Source of the DNA: Kineosporiaceae bacterium
GTDB taxonomy: Bacteria; Actinomycetota; Actinomycetes; Actinomycetales; Kineosporiaceae
Reading direction: 5' to 3'
NCBI GenBank assembly: GCA_016713225.1
Contig: JADJPO010000003.1
Span: 186,001 to 250,000 of the forward strand
Length of the DNA stretch: 64,000 nucleotides
Position 1 is the stretch's first letter. Every line of letters starts with the position of its first letter. The position numbers and the translations under genes were made by a program. The notes under the pieces were generated by a model. It was not told the origin of the DNA. It worked only from the letters and a program-made list of their open reading frames with translations, and made no database searches. Of this stretch, positions 38,908 through 48,154 are shown piece after piece.

Positions 38908-39944
38908 GCGAACCAGCGGGGTACGGCCCGCCGCCCGACCCGAGGAACGGCCCAGGTCCAGATCGGGGCCATGATCCGGGTGATCCGGGCCATGAGCTGC
39001 CGTGGCCCGGCGGTCCGATCGGCCCTCGGCACGACTCCGGTGAGCGGCGCACCTCCGAGCGTCGTGGGCCGGTGCCGCTGCCGGTGGCGGCCGAGAGCGG
39101 CTCGAGCGGCGAGCGCAGCCGTCGCCGCGGCGAGGAGCGCCGGGGTGGTGACCATGGCACTGGTCGCAACACTGCTCGGAACACTCGGAACACTCGGAAC
39201 ACTGCTCGTGACACGGGTCGGGGTGAGCGGCGCCGGGGCCGGGGCAACCCGGGGCGTCCGGCTGCCCCCCGTACGCCGTTGCAGACCCTCGTGGCGGGGG
39301 TCACCGAGCTGGTGGTCGTCCTGGCGATGGCGCTGACGCTCTCGCTGATCATCAAGACGTTCCTGGTGCAGGCGTTCTACATTCCCTCGCCGTCCATGGA
39401 GAACAGCCTGCTCGTGGGCGATCGGGTGGTGGTCAGCAAGCTCACCCCCGGCCCCTTGGACCTGCACCACGGCGACGTGGTGGTGTTCAAGGACCCGGGC
39501 ACCTGGTTGCCCGCGGTGGAGGACCCCGGGGACGGTGGGCTGCGCCGGGCGCTGCGCACCACGTTGACCTTCGTCGGGTTGCTGCCGCAGGACTCCGGCG
39601 AGCACCTGATCAAGCGGGTCATCGGGCTGCCGGGCGACACGGTGGTGTGTTGCGACGCGCAGAAACGGCTCACCGTCAATGGTGTGGCCCTGGACGAGAC
39701 GTACCTCTACCCGAACGACGAACCCAGTCTGCAGACGTTCACGGTGACCGTGCCGAAGGACAGCCTGTGGGTGATGGGCGACCATCGCAGCGTCTCGAAG
39801 GACTCGCGGCTCAACCCTCAGGCCCCCTTCGTGCCGGTCTCCAACGTGGTGGGTAAGGCCTTCGTCGTGGTCTGGCCGTTGGGGCATGCCGGTGGCGTGG
39901 CCGGTCCGGGTGAGACCTTCGCCCGGGTGCCCGAGAAGGACTGA
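38904..39944 (+). CDS. lepB: Signal peptidase I, second copy with long disordered N-terminus
   Basis: This 346-residue paralog has about 125 polar, Arg/Gly/Pro-rich cytoplasmic residues before the membrane helix (about 127-153), then S164 in PSPSMENS, K237 in HLIKRVIGLPGD and MGDHRSVSKDSR. The N-terminal tail includes RNT/RNTA tandem units encoded at 39165-39206. Start GTG overlaps the upstream stop (GTGA). Two or more LepB copies are usual in actinobacteria, where they share the export load. Confidence 0.94.
   Translation: MSEPAGYGPPPDPRNGPGPDRGHDPGDPGHELPWPGGPIGPRHDSGERRTSERRGPVPLPVAAESGSSGERSRRRGEERRGGDHGTGRNTARNTRNTRNTARDTGRGERRRGRGNPGRPAAPRTPLQTLVAGVTELVVVLAMALTLSLIIKTFLVQAFYIPSPSMENSLLVGDRVVVSKLTPGPLDLHHGDVVVFKDPGTWLPAVEDPGDGGLRRALRTTLTFVGLLPQDSGEHLIKRVIGLPGDTVVCCDAQKRLTVNGVALDETYLYPNDEPSLQTFTVTVPKDSLWVMGDHRSVSKDSRLNPQAPFVPVSNVVGKAFVVVWPLGHAGGVAGPGETFARVPEKD
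39165..39206. repeat. 9/12-bp in-frame repeats in lepB copy 2
   Basis: CGGAACACT-type units (9 bp, two carrying an extra GCT codon) occur four times and encode RNTA-RNT-RNT-RNTA in the disordered N-terminal tail. Confidence 0.85.
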
Positions 39945-39947
39945 GCC

Positions 39948-40775
39948 GTGGCGACGTCCCGGGCCTCGCGGGCATCCCGTGCGCAGACCACGCGCGGGCC
40001 GCGGGCCGGCGTCCCGACCTTGCGTCACGAACGAGCGCTGCTGCGCGAGGGCGCCGAGGTGGTCGCCGGGATGGACGAGGTGGGCCGAGGCGCGCTCGCC
40101 GGTCCGGTGAGCGTGGGCGTCGTCCTGATCACCGCCTCGACCCGGACGGCGCCCGCGGGGGTGCGCGACTCCAAACTGCTGACGCCCGCCGCCCGCGAGG
40201 CGTTGGTGCCCAAGCTGCAACGGTGGGCCACGGCCTTCGCCGTGGGGCATGCGCAATCGTGGGAGATCGACGCCTACGGCATCGTCCCGGCACTGCGACT
40301 GGCCGGACGACGCGCGCTCGCGGCGCTGCCCCGGGTGCCGGACGTCGTCCTGCTGGACGGATCGCACAACTGGTTGCGTCCTGCGGTGATCGACCTGGCA
40401 CGGGTCGAGCACGGGGTGGGCGCGCCGAGCGACGACGAGGTGTTGTTCGACCTGCCGCAGCTCGCGCCGGCCACGGGGGCGCGCCAGGACGTGGTGCGTG
40501 AGCCGGCACCCGAGGTCGACCTGGTGGCCGAGCCCCGGGTGACCACCATGATCAAGGCTGATCTGCGCTGCGCGGCGGTGGCCGCGGCCAGTGTGCTGGC
40601 CAAGGTGGAACGCGACGCGTTGATGGTCGAGCTGTCGAGCAAGCGCCCGGAGTTCGGGTGGCACGAGAACAAGGGGTATGCCGCTCCCGAGCACGTAGCG
40701 GCGCTGCGCGAGCTGGGTCCGTGTGAGTGGCACCGGCGGTCCTGGAACATCAAGGCCTGTGCGCCGACGGCCTGA
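39948..40775 (+). CDS. rnhB: Ribonuclease HII
   Basis: RNase HII removes ribonucleotides misincorporated in DNA. The 275-residue product has [14 protein letters not shown] with catalytic D43 and E44, [15 protein letters not shown] and a C-terminal block [25 protein letters not shown]...[12 protein letters not shown] lineage-specific insert (about 145-185) enlarges the fold. Start GTG, 3 nt after lepB. The 3' end overlaps crcB by 17 bp. Confidence 0.95.
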   Translation: MATSRASRASRAQTTRGPRAGVPTLRHERALLREGAEVVAGMDEVGRGALAGPVSVGVVLITASTRTAPAGVRDSKLLTPAAREALVPKLQRWATAFAVGHAQSWEIDAYGIVPALRLAGRRALAALPRVPDVVLLDGSHNWLRPAVIDLARVEHGVGAPSDDEVLFDLPQLAPATGARQDVVREPAPEVDLVAEPRVTTMIKADLRCAAVAAASVLAKVERDALMVELSSKRPEFGWHENKGYAAPEHVAALRELGPCEWHRRSWNIKACAPTA

Positions 40776-41175
40776 ACGGCGTCGTGACGGCGGCCCCCGA
40801 CTCGGGGTGGTCGCCGCGGTGGCGGTCGGGGGAGCCGCGGGGGCGCTGGCGCGCTTCGTGCTGAGTTCGCTGGGCGGCTGGCCGCTGACCACGCTGGCCG
40901 TCAACGCCGTGGGTTGCGCGGCCATCGGGGTGCTCGCGGTGCTGGTGACGCACCGGTGGCCGGAGCACTGGTGGGTCAGGCCGTTGTTCGGGCCGGGATT
41001 CCTGGGTGGGTTCACCACGTTCTCCGCGTACGCGGTGGACGTCGGCCGGCTCGCGCGCGACGGGCGGTGGCTGGTGGCCGCGTCCTACCTGGTGGCAACC
41101 CCGGTGATCGCGGTGCTCGCGGTCTGGGCCGGCGCGGTGCTGACGCGCCGGGCGTTGGGGGTGGGCCGCGGGTGA
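40759..41175 (+). CDS. crcB: Fluoride channel subunit CrcB/Fluc, first of a pair
   Basis: Fluc channels export fluoride passively as dual-topology dimers. The 138-residue product has four helices and the signature [15 protein letters not shown] with the pore Thr/Ser and Phe residues. Start is uncertain: GTG at 40759, inside rnhB, is chosen because it gives a short basic N-terminus before the first helix. No fluoride riboswitch is seen upstream. Confidence 0.9.
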   Translation: MRRRPERRRDGGPRLGVVAAVAVGGAAGALARFVLSSLGGWPLTTLAVNAVGCAAIGVLAVLVTHRWPEHWWVRPLFGPGFLGGFTTFSAYAVDVGRLARDGRWLVAASYLVATPVIAVLAVWAGAVLTRRALGVGRG

Positions 41176-41567
41176 CCTCGATGACCTCGGCGATGCTGGT
41201 GGTGGCGGGGGGCGCCGTGGGGGCACCCACCCGCTACCTGGTCGACCGTTCGGTGACGGCCGTCGTCGACCGGCTGGCGTCCGCGCGTGAGATCGTGCGC
41301 CCGGTGGGCCTGTTCCCCTGGGGGACCCTCGTGGTCAACCTCGTGGGCTCGTTCCTGCTGGGGGTGATCTCGGTGCAGGAGCCACCGCAGCTGGCGGCGC
41401 TGCTGGGAGCGGGGTTCTGTGGCGCACTGACCACGTATTCGACCTTCGGTGCTCAGACGCTGTACCTGATCGAGGAAGGCGAGGGCCGGGTGGCGGCCTG
41501 GAACGTGGGCGTCAGTGTGGTGGTGGGGGTGGCGGCCGCGGCGCTGGGCGTGACGGTGGCGGGGTGA
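41172..41567 (+). CDS. crcB: Fluoride channel subunit CrcB/Fluc, second of a pair
   Basis: The 131-residue partner has four helices, GTLVVNLVGSFLLG and the channel motif GFCGALTTYSTFGAQT. Start GTG overlaps the first crcB stop (GTGA). Tandem crcB genes in Gram-positive bacteria usually encode two subunits of fixed, opposite topology that form a heterodimer. Confidence 0.92.
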   Translation: MTSMTSAMLVVAGGAVGAPTRYLVDRSVTAVVDRLASAREIVRPVGLFPWGTLVVNLVGSFLLGVISVQEPPQLAALLGAGFCGALTTYSTFGAQTLYLIEEGEGRVAAWNVGVSVVVGVAAAALGVTVAG

Positions 41568-41780
41568 GCGCCGCACCGGCGGTTGCGGGCGTGGGCGGGG
41601 GATTGGTGGCTCCGGCTGAGCGTCGATGTGGGTGGGCGGCGGGGTGACGAGGCAAGATGGATCGACCGGGGGAGCCGGTTGCGATCGGGACGACCACCAC
41701 GATGTCCGGGCGAGACTCCGGGCAAGAATCAGACGAGACCAACCGAGATCAGGCGAGACCAACATGGAGCGGGACCAGGC

Positions 41781-42104
41781 ATGAGCGCGGAGGACCTCGA
41801 GAACTACGAGACCGAGATGGAGCTGCAGCTCTATCGCGAGTACCGCGACGTGGTCGGTTTGTTCACCTACGTGGTCGAGACCGAGCGCCGGTTCTACCTG
41901 GCCAACTCGGTCGACCTGCAGGTTCGCTCGGCCGCCGGCGAGGTGTACTTCGAGGTCACCATGAACGACGCCTGGGTGTGGGACGTCTACCGTCCGGCCC
42001 GGTTCGTCAAGACGGTGCGTGTGGTGACCTTCAAGGACGTCAACGTGGAGGAGTTGGCCAAGAGCGAGTTCGACCCGACCAAGTCGGCGGACTTCCCGCA
42101 CTGA
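41781..42104 (+). CDS. DUF2469-family protein
   Basis: The 107-residue acidic protein starts MSAEDLENYETEMELQLYREYRDVV and contains VVETERRFYLANSVDL, a signature of the actinobacterial DUF2469 family found between rnhB and yraN. Function is unknown. The ATG at 41781 gives the canonical N-terminus. The 213-nt region before it is non-coding and holds an imperfect GAGACCAAC repeat and a possible -10 (CAAGAT near 41653). Confidence 0.9.
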   Translation: MSAEDLENYETEMELQLYREYRDVVGLFTYVVETERRFYLANSVDLQVRSAAGEVYFEVTMNDAWVWDVYRPARFVKTVRVVTFKDVNVEELAKSEFDPTKSADFPH

Positions 42105-42140
42105 TCGCCCCGACGGATCGTCTCGACGGATCGACGGACT

Positions 42141-42158
42141 GGACGTCTCGCGACGTCC
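42141..42158. terminator. Small hairpin after the DUF2469 gene
   Basis: GGACGTC-TCGC-GACGTCC forms a perfect 7-bp stem with a 4-nt loop, 37 nt after the stop. It is a weak terminator candidate in the 156-nt gap before yraN. Confidence 0.4.
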
Positions 42159-42260
42159 GCCTCGTTGCGGGCACAGAATCGCTGAGTCGTCCCACCGTCC
42201 ACAGGCTGCGGATCACCGCAGGCGCGACCAGGCCCCGGCGGGCTTGGCTGGCCCGCGGAG

Positions 42261-42671
42261 GTGGTCACCGTGGCGTCCACGCAGTCGGCGGGGCAGGTAT
42301 CAGGGACCCAGGCACTGGGTGAGTACGGCGAGAGGATCGCGGCTCGGCATCTGACCGAGGCCGGCATGCGCATCCTGGCGCAACGCTGGCGGTGCCGCTG
42401 GGGCGAGGTCGACATCATCGCCGAGGAGGGCGACGAGAACGGCCCGACGCACACCCTGGTGATCTGCGAGGTCAAGACCCGTCGATCGCTGCGGGCGGGT
42501 GGTCCGTTGGACGCCGTCACACCGCTGAAGCTGGCCCGGTTGCACCGACTGGCCGCGACCTGGCTGGCGGGGCAGGACCGGTGGTTCGGGCAGGTGCGCT
42601 TCGACGTCGTGGCCGTGACCGTGCCCCGCCGCGGCGGGCCCCGGATCGAGCACCTCAAGGCAGTGATCTGA
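42261..42671 (+). CDS. yraN: UPF0102 (YraN) nuclease-fold protein
   Basis: YraN is a small PD-(D/E)XK-like protein of uncertain role, usually next to comM and dprA. The 136-residue product has LGEYGERIAARHLTEAGMRIL and the core RCRWGEVDIIAE...HTLVICEVKTRRS with the acidic residues of the nuclease fold. Start GTG at 42261; GTG at 42270 is also possible. It abuts comM with no gap. Confidence 0.93.
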   Translation: MVTVASTQSAGQVSGTQALGEYGERIAARHLTEAGMRILAQRWRCRWGEVDIIAEEGDENGPTHTLVICEVKTRRSLRAGGPLDAVTPLKLARLHRLAATWLAGQDRWFGQVRFDVVAVTVPRRGGPRIEHLKAVI

Positions 42672-44204
42672 GTGGCCCTCGGACGTAGTCACTGCGTGGC
42701 CCTGGTCGGGCTGACCGGACACCTGATCGCCGTCGAGGCCGACATCGCGGAGGGGCTGCCGGCCTTCGTGTTGGTCGGGCTGCCGGACACCTCACTGACC
42801 GAGTCGCGTGACCGGGTTCGGGCCGCGCTGTCCAACGCCCGGGCGCCGTTGCCCTCACGGCGCATCACGGTGAACCTGTCGCCGGCCGACCTTCCCAAGC
42901 GGGGCTCGGCGTTCGACCTGGCCGTGGCGGCGGCGCTGCTCGTGGCGTGCGACCGGGCCGATCCCGACTCGGTCGCCCGCCGGGTGCACCTGGGTGAGCT
43001 GGGCCTGGACGGGCGGGTGCACCCGGTACGGGGAGTGTTGCCCGCGGTGGCTGCGGCGGTTCGGGCCGGTCATCGGCGGGTGGTGGTGCCGCGCGGCAAC
43101 GCCGTCGAGGCCCGGTTGGTGCCCGGCGCCGAGGTGGTCTCGGTGGCCACCCTCGGCGAGCTCATCGCGCTGCACACCGGTGAGCCGGTGTTCGAACCGG
43201 AGCCCGACCCGGACGGTGGGCTACCGCTCGAGCCCCGGCCCGAGCCCGACCTGGCGGACGTCGTCGGTCAGAGCACGGCTCGTCACGCCCTGGAGGTTGC
43301 GGCGGCCGGGGGTCACCACATGCTCATGATCGGCCCACCGGGCGCCGGCAAGACGATGCTCGCCGCCCGGTTGCCCGGCCTGTTGCCCGATCTGGACGAC
43401 GCCGCCGCGATGGAGGTGACCGCGGTGCACTCGGTCTCGGGCACCCTGGACGCCGCCGCCGGACTGATCCGACGCCCGCCGTTCGAGGATCCCCACCACA
43501 CCTGTACCCCGGTGGCCCTGGTCGGTGGGGGCAGCGGATTGCCTCGGCCGGGCGCCGCCTCGCGCGCTCACCGAGGCGTGCTGTTCCTGGACGAGGCCGC
43601 GGAATTCGAACAGCGTGCCCTCGACGCCCTGCGTCAGCCGCTCGAACAAGGCGTGCTCACGCTGCACCGGGTGCAGGGGACGGCGCGGTACCCGGCACGG
43701 TTCCAGCTGGTGCTGGCCGCGAACCCGTGCCCGTGCGGGCGTTCGTGGGGCAAGGGCATGGACTGTACGTGCACCCCGGCGGCGCGCCGACGATATCTGG
43801 GCCGACTGTCCGGTCCGCTGCTCGACCGGATCGACCTGCAGATCGAGGTCGGTGGGCTCTCGCGGGCCGACCTGTTGGTGTCGAGCCGGGGCGAGTCCAG
43901 CCGGCAGGTCCGGGTGCGGATCGAGGCGGCCCGGGCGGCACAGGCCGAGCGACTGGTCGCGACGCCGTGGCGGCTCAACGGCACGGTCGACGGCAGCCAC
44001 CTGCGGACGGCGCTCAAGCTGCCGGCGGCGGTCACCCGACCGTTGGACGTCCGGTTCGACACCGGCGAGGTGACCATGCGCGGGTACGACCGGATGCTGC
44101 GCCTGGCATGGACCCTCGCGGATCTGGCGGGCCGCGACAGACCGGGCGTCCAGGATGTCGATCAGGCCGTGATGATGCGGCGTCAAGGCCGGGTGGCGGC
44201 ATGA
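42672..44204 (+). CDS. comM: YifB/ComM-family AAA ATPase
   Basis: ComM is a hexameric helicase that promotes branch migration during natural transformation. The 510-residue product has the N-terminal ChlI-like domain, GPPGAGKTMLAARLPGLLP (Walker A 221-228), FLDEAAEF as Walker B, and the cysteine motif ANPCPCG. Start GTG at 42672. Together with dprA downstream it suggests DNA-processing functions, although com uptake genes are not in the window. Confidence 0.95.
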   Translation: MALGRSHCVALVGLTGHLIAVEADIAEGLPAFVLVGLPDTSLTESRDRVRAALSNARAPLPSRRITVNLSPADLPKRGSAFDLAVAAALLVACDRADPDSVARRVHLGELGLDGRVHPVRGVLPAVAAAVRAGHRRVVVPRGNAVEARLVPGAEVVSVATLGELIALHTGEPVFEPEPDPDGGLPLEPRPEPDLADVVGQSTARHALEVAAAGGHHMLMIGPPGAGKTMLAARLPGLLPDLDDAAAMEVTAVHSVSGTLDAAAGLIRRPPFEDPHHTCTPVALVGGGSGLPRPGAASRAHRGVLFLDEAAEFEQRALDALRQPLEQGVLTLHRVQGTARYPARFQLVLAANPCPCGRSWGKGMDCTCTPAARRRYLGRLSGPLLDRIDLQIEVGGLSRADLLVSSRGESSRQVRVRIEAARAAQAERLVATPWRLNGTVDGSHLRTALKLPAAVTRPLDVRFDTGEVTMRGYDRMLRLAWTLADLAGRDRPGVQDVDQAVMMRRQGRVAA

Positions 44205-45379
44205 CGGCGATCGCGGGATCGCGGTTCCCGCAGTGGTACGACCCGGATGACGATCGCGGCTGCCGGGTGGCATGGAGTCGGTTGATCGAACCCGGTGACG
44301 TGGCCGCCTGGGCGTTCGTGGCGGAGTATGGCGCGGGTGAGGGACTGCGGCTGCTGATCGACCGTGGCGCAGCGGCACCGGGGGTGCACGAACGATGGTT
44401 GGTCCGGTTGAGCCAGGTGGATCCGGTGCGCGACCTGACGGTGGCGGCCCGATTCGGCGGGGGCGTGCTCGTCCCGGGTGATCCGGACTGGCCGGTGGGA
44501 CTGGACGACCTGGGCATCAGCCGACCGGTGTGCCTGTGGGTGCGTGGGCCGATGCCGGTGGCGCCGTCCTGTGCGCGCTCGGTGGCGGTGGTCGGTGCTC
44601 GGACCGCCACCTACTACGGCACGGACCTGACCTCGTCGATCGTGCTCGGGTGTGTGGAGGCGGGGTTCACCGTGATCTCCGGTGGCGCCTACGGCATCGA
44701 CGCTGCGGCGCATCGGGTGGCCCTGGCCGCCCAGGGCCGCACGCTCGCGGTGCTGGCGAACGGCATCGACCGGTTCTACCCCAGCGGCAACGACCGTTTG
44801 CTGCGGCAGGTTGCCGAGCAGGGCTGCGTGCTCAGCGAGGTGCCGCCCGGCTCTTCCCCGACCCGATTCCGGTTCCTGCAACGCAACCGGCTGATCGCCG
44901 CCATGGCGACCACCACCGTGGTGGTCGAGGCGGCATGGCGTTCGGGTGCACAGAACACCGCCAACCACGCCCTCGGGCTGGGCCGTCCGGTGGGCGCCTG
45001 CCCCGGGCCGGTGACGTCGGCGCTGTCGGCCGGGTGCCACCGGTTGCTGCGCAACGGCGCGGTCTGTGTCTGCGACGCCGGCGAGGTGGTCGAGTTGGCC
45101 TCCGCGATCGGGGACGCGGTTGCGCCGGAGCCGGTGGTGGTGCCCGAGCCCCACGACGGGCTGACTGCCGAACAGCTGCGGGTCTACGAGTTCGTGCCGG
45201 TGCGCAAGCCGGTCAGTCTGGACGCGATCAGCCGCAGTGCCGGTCTGGAGCCGGCCACGGTGCGTCCGGTGTTGGCGTGGTTGGTCGGCCACGGCCTGGT
45301 GATCGGGGTTCACGGGCACTGGGTTCGCTCGCCCCGCCCGTCCCGGGACTCCTCCCGCGGCTCGCGGGCGCTCGGGTGA
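44201..45379 (+). CDS. dprA: DNA-processing protein DprA
   Basis: DprA loads RecA on incoming single-stranded DNA. The 392-residue product has an N-terminal helical part, the Rossmann-like core with VGARTATYYG (131-140) and GGAYGIDAAAHRVAL (161-175), and a C-terminal winged helix (about 310-375, ISRSAGLEPATVRPVLAWL). The tail is Ser/Arg-rich. ATG overlaps the comM stop (ATGA). Confidence 0.95.
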   Translation: MTAIAGSRFPQWYDPDDDRGCRVAWSRLIEPGDVAAWAFVAEYGAGEGLRLLIDRGAAAPGVHERWLVRLSQVDPVRDLTVAARFGGGVLVPGDPDWPVGLDDLGISRPVCLWVRGPMPVAPSCARSVAVVGARTATYYGTDLTSSIVLGCVEAGFTVISGGAYGIDAAAHRVALAAQGRTLAVLANGIDRFYPSGNDRLLRQVAEQGCVLSEVPPGSSPTRFRFLQRNRLIAAMATTTVVVEAAWRSGAQNTANHALGLGRPVGACPGPVTSALSAGCHRLLRNGAVCVCDAGEVVELASAIGDAVAPEPVVVPEPHDGLTAEQLRVYEFVPVRKPVSLDAISRSAGLEPATVRPVLAWLVGHGLVIGVHGHWVRSPRPSRDSSRGSRALG

Positions 45380-45424
45380 GCGCGCCGTCTTGTGGGCAGC
45401 GGGTCGGCAGGCCACCGTGGGCAG

Positions 45425-46459
45425 ATGGAGACCGCCGTCGAGCCGCTGCTGGCCGCCTACGGTGATCACCTCCGGCTCGAGAGCGGTCGATCGGAGCACA
45501 CGCGCCGGGCCTACCTGACCGACATCCGGCACCTGCTGGCCTTCGCGGCGAGCCGATCGCCTGGTGCCACGCCCGACGAGGCGATCGAGGTGCCCCGGGA
45601 CGACCCCGCGCTGATCGACTCGGCCCTGATCGACTCGGCGCTGATCGATCTGGCGCTGATCGATCTGGCGCTGCTGCGGTCCTGGCTCGCAGGGATGAGC
45701 GCCGAGGGGCTGGCTCGCGCGACCCTGGCCCGGCGGGCGGCGTCCGCGCGCACGTTCACGCGCTGGTTGGCGCGCACGGGGCGGATCCCGACCGACCCCG
45801 GCGTGCGGCTGCGCTCGCCGAAGGCGGGCAGGGTGCTGCCCGGGGTGCTGCGTCAGGGTCAGGCCACCGAACTGCTCGATGTGGCCGAGGCGGATGTCCG
45901 GGCAGCGCAGTCCGGCCGAGAGCGAGGTGAGGCCGGGTCGGTCGACGTCGCGGTCGCCGTCCGCGATCGCGCCCTGCTCGAGCTGCTCTACGCCACCGGG
46001 GTGCGGGTCAGTGAGCTGGTCGGTCTGGATCTGGCCGACATCGACCATGGCCGGCGGATCCTGCGGGTGCTCGGCAAGGGAGGCAAGGAGCGGGTGGTGC
46101 CCTACGGCGTCCCCGCGGCCCGTGCGCTGCAGGCCTGGCTGGACGACGGCCGGCCGGTCATGCCCCGCCGCGCCGACTCACGCGACGCGGTGTTCCTGGG
46201 CCGCCGCGGCGGGCGGGTGGATCCGCGTCAGGTGCGCGAGGTGGTTCACCGCGCGGCAGGGTCGGTGACCGGCGCCCCGGACATCGGTCCTCACGCGTTA
46301 CGCCATTCGGCGGCGACGCACTTGTTGGACGGCGGCGCGGACCTGCGTAGCGTACAGGAGTTGCTCGGTCACGCTACGCTGTCAACAACGCAGATCTACA
46401 CGCACGTCTCGGTCGAGCGGTTGCGTGCCGGGCATCGTCAGGCGCACCCCCGCGCGTGA
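45425..46459 (+). CDS. xerC: Tyrosine recombinase XerC
   Basis: Xer recombinases resolve chromosome dimers. The 344-residue product has the N-terminal SAM-like domain and all catalytic residues: R194 (ATGVRVSEL), K218 (GKGGKER), H290 and R293 ([13 protein letters not shown]), H316 (LLGHATL) and Y325 (TTQIYTHV). The N-terminal domain contains [10 protein letters not shown] repeats (45608-45673) that insert about 20 residues. ATG at 45425 gives the usual length apart from this insert. Confidence 0.94.
   Translation: METAVEPLLAAYGDHLRLESGRSEHTRRAYLTDIRHLLAFAASRSPGATPDEAIEVPRDDPALIDSALIDSALIDLALIDLALLRSWLAGMSAEGLARATLARRAASARTFTRWLARTGRIPTDPGVRLRSPKAGRVLPGVLRQGQATELLDVAEADVRAAQSGRERGEAGSVDVAVAVRDRALLELLYATGVRVSELVGLDLADIDHGRRILRVLGKGGKERVVPYGVPAARALQAWLDDGRPVMPRRADSRDAVFLGRRGGRVDPRQVREVVHRAAGSVTGAPDIGPHALRHSAATHLLDGGADLRSVQELLGHATLSTTQIYTHVSVERLRAGHRQAHPRA
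45608..45673. repeat. 15-bp in-frame tandem repeats in xerC
   Basis: Four 15-bp units of the type GCGCTGATCGACTCG, plus a partial fifth, encode [22 protein letters not shown] inside the core-binding domain of the recombinase. Confidence 0.9.
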
Positions 46460-46517
46460 CGCGCGCGGACCTCTGCGGCGAACGCACGCCCACGGGGCAG
46501 AGGGGAGAAACGGCCGA

Positions 46518-47324
46518 GTGGTCGCCAACGAGGTCAGGGTCCAGGTGGACCCTGTGGCCGCCAACGAGGCAGCCCTGCGGGCGCTGTGGGTGGAGTTCAA
46601 GGCGACGGCTGACCCCGTCACCCGCGAGCAGCTGATCCTGCACTATTCGCCGCTGGTCAAGTATGTGGCCGGCCGGGTGGGCGTCGGGTTGCCGCCGAAC
46701 ATCGAGCAGGCCGACCTGGTGTCCTACGGGATCTTCGGGCTGATCGACGCCATCGAGAAGTTCGACATCGAACGCGCGATCAAGTTCGAGACCTATGCCA
46801 TCTCGCGGATCCGCGGCGCCATCATCGACGAGCTGCGAGCCATCGACTGGATCCCGCGCTCGATCCGCTACAAGGCCCGTGAGGTCGAACGCGCCTACTC
46901 CACCCTCGAGGCCGAGCTGCACCGCAGCCCGACCGAGGTCGAGGTCGCCGCCCGGCTGGGCATCAGCCTGCCGGAGCTGCACTCGATCTTCTCCCAGGTC
47001 TCGTACGTGAACGTGGTGGCGCTCGACGAGCTGCTGACCGTCGGCGGGGAGAAGGGCGACAAGCTCTCGCTCGTCGACACCCTCGAGGACACCAAGGCCG
47101 AGGACCCGGTCACTGCCTTCGAGGCAGAAGAGACCAAGTTCATCCTGTCGCGGGCGATCAACCAGCTGCCCGAACGCGAGAAGATCGTGATCACCCTCTA
47201 CTACTACGAGGGGCTGACGTTGGCCGAGATCGGGCGGGTGCTCGGGGTCACCGAATCGCGGATCTGTCAGATGCACACCAAGGCCGTGATGCAGCTGCGC
47301 GCCAAACTCGCCGAGGCCGGCTGA
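46518..47324 (+). CDS. whiG: FliA/WhiG-family RNA polymerase sigma factor
   Basis: WhiG/FliA sigma factors direct motility genes in flagellated bacteria and sporulation genes in Streptomyces. The 268-residue product has region 2 ([17 protein letters not shown]...[18 protein letters not shown]...[18 protein letters not shown]), the region 3 start [17 protein letters not shown], and region 4 ([40 protein letters not shown]). Start GTG at 46518 after AGGGGAG (46501-46507). With the chemoreceptor at 2.6 kb, a motility role is attractive but inferred. Its 3' end overlaps the convergent peptidase gene by 58 bp. Confidence 0.94.
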   Translation: MVANEVRVQVDPVAANEAALRALWVEFKATADPVTREQLILHYSPLVKYVAGRVGVGLPPNIEQADLVSYGIFGLIDAIEKFDIERAIKFETYAISRIRGAIIDELRAIDWIPRSIRYKAREVERAYSTLEAELHRSPTEVEVAARLGISLPELHSIFSQVSYVNVVALDELLTVGGEKGDKLSLVDTLEDTKAEDPVTAFEAEETKFILSRAINQLPEREKIVITLYYYEGLTLAEIGRVLGVTESRICQMHTKAVMQLRAKLAEAG

Positions 47325-47977
47325 CCCGGCGACGCCGGAGCGGCCACGGCGGTCCTGACCCCCACCGGCACCAGCGGGAGCAGTGGGAGCAGCACCGGTG
47401 GTGGCCGCAGGCCGAGCAGCGACAGCGGGTCGAGATAGGTCTGCCCACGCAGCGCGCCCCAGTGCAGGCACGTCGCCTGAGCGCAATGTGATCCGGTGGC
47501 CAGCACGCGGCCCACGATCTGGCCCGAGCGCACCGGGTGACCCACTCCGACCAGCGCGGCCACGGGCTCATAGGTGGTGCGGACCCCGTTCGGATGGCTG
47601 ATCACCAGCACCCCACGACCCGCGACGGCGCCCGCGAAGGACACCACGCCGTCGGAGGGGGCGAGCAGAGCCGCCCCGGCGGTGGCCCCCAGATCGACGC
47701 CACGGTGACCGGGCGACCATCGCTGTGGGCCGGGGGCGAAGCGGGCCAGTACCGGGTGGGGTGGCGTCAGCGGCCACGACCACGCGCGCCCGGGTATCAC
47801 CGGCTCGGCGGCGTCCGGACGCGGGGAAGGCGCCGCCGCGGTGGGACCACGGTCGACCACCACGGCGGGCCCCCCGGATGGCGCGTCCGGAACCAACGCC
47901 GCGGCACCATCCGGGAAGGCCCACCCGAGGACGGCGGTACACACACCAACGGCGATCAGGAAGCGTCGAACGGCCAT
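47267..47977 (-). CDS. Secreted M23-family peptidase-like protein with altered HxH motif
   Basis: The 236-residue product has a signal peptide (about 1-27) and an LytM/M23 domain (about 75-185). H91 and D95 (HRGVDLGA) and H172 (CLHWGALRG) match zinc ligands. The first His of the usual HxH pair is replaced by C170, and C165 may pair with it. Such CLHWG variants recur in actinobacteria, and reduced or absent catalysis is possible. ATG at 47977 gives a clean signal peptide. The last 58 bp overlap whiG. Confidence 0.88.
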   Translation of the reverse strand: MAVRRFLIAVGVCTAVLGWAFPDGAAALVPDAPSGGPAVVVDRGPTAAAPSPRPDAAEPVIPGRAWSWPLTPPHPVLARFAPGPQRWSPGHRGVDLGATAGAALLAPSDGVVSFAGAVAGRGVLVISHPNGVRTTYEPVAALVGVGHPVRSGQIVGRVLATGSHCAQATCLHWGALRGQTYLDPLSLLGLRPPPVLLPLLPLVPVGVRTAVAAPASPGQPASASLARSCITALVCI

Positions 47978-48078
47978 GTCCCGACGATGCGCCCGCCGCC
48001 GCCCGCTGGGCCACCGCCCCCTCGCGTCCTGTGGACAGTGGGACGACCTGGCCGATCTGGGGACGCAACGTCCTCGCC

Positions 48079-48130
48079 GTCGCGAGGTCCGTCGCGAGGT
48101 CGGTGCAGGTCGGTGCAGGTCCGTGCAGAT
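48079..48130. repeat. Short tandem repeats between divergent genes
   Basis: Two 12-bp units (GTCGCGAGGTCC/G) are followed by three 10-bp units (GTGCAGGTCG and variants) just upstream of the 48155 gene and behind the peptidase start. They may be slippage products or binding-site arrays in the divergent promoter region. Confidence 0.65.
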
Positions 48131-48154
48131 CGGCACAGCCTCTAGCCTGGGCAG

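Noticed and set aside
41657..42322. Alternative plus-strand open frame over the DUF2469 gene
   Set aside because: The DUF2469 frame has family-specific motifs; the alternative is Arg/Gly-rich with no domain and crosses the intergenic region.
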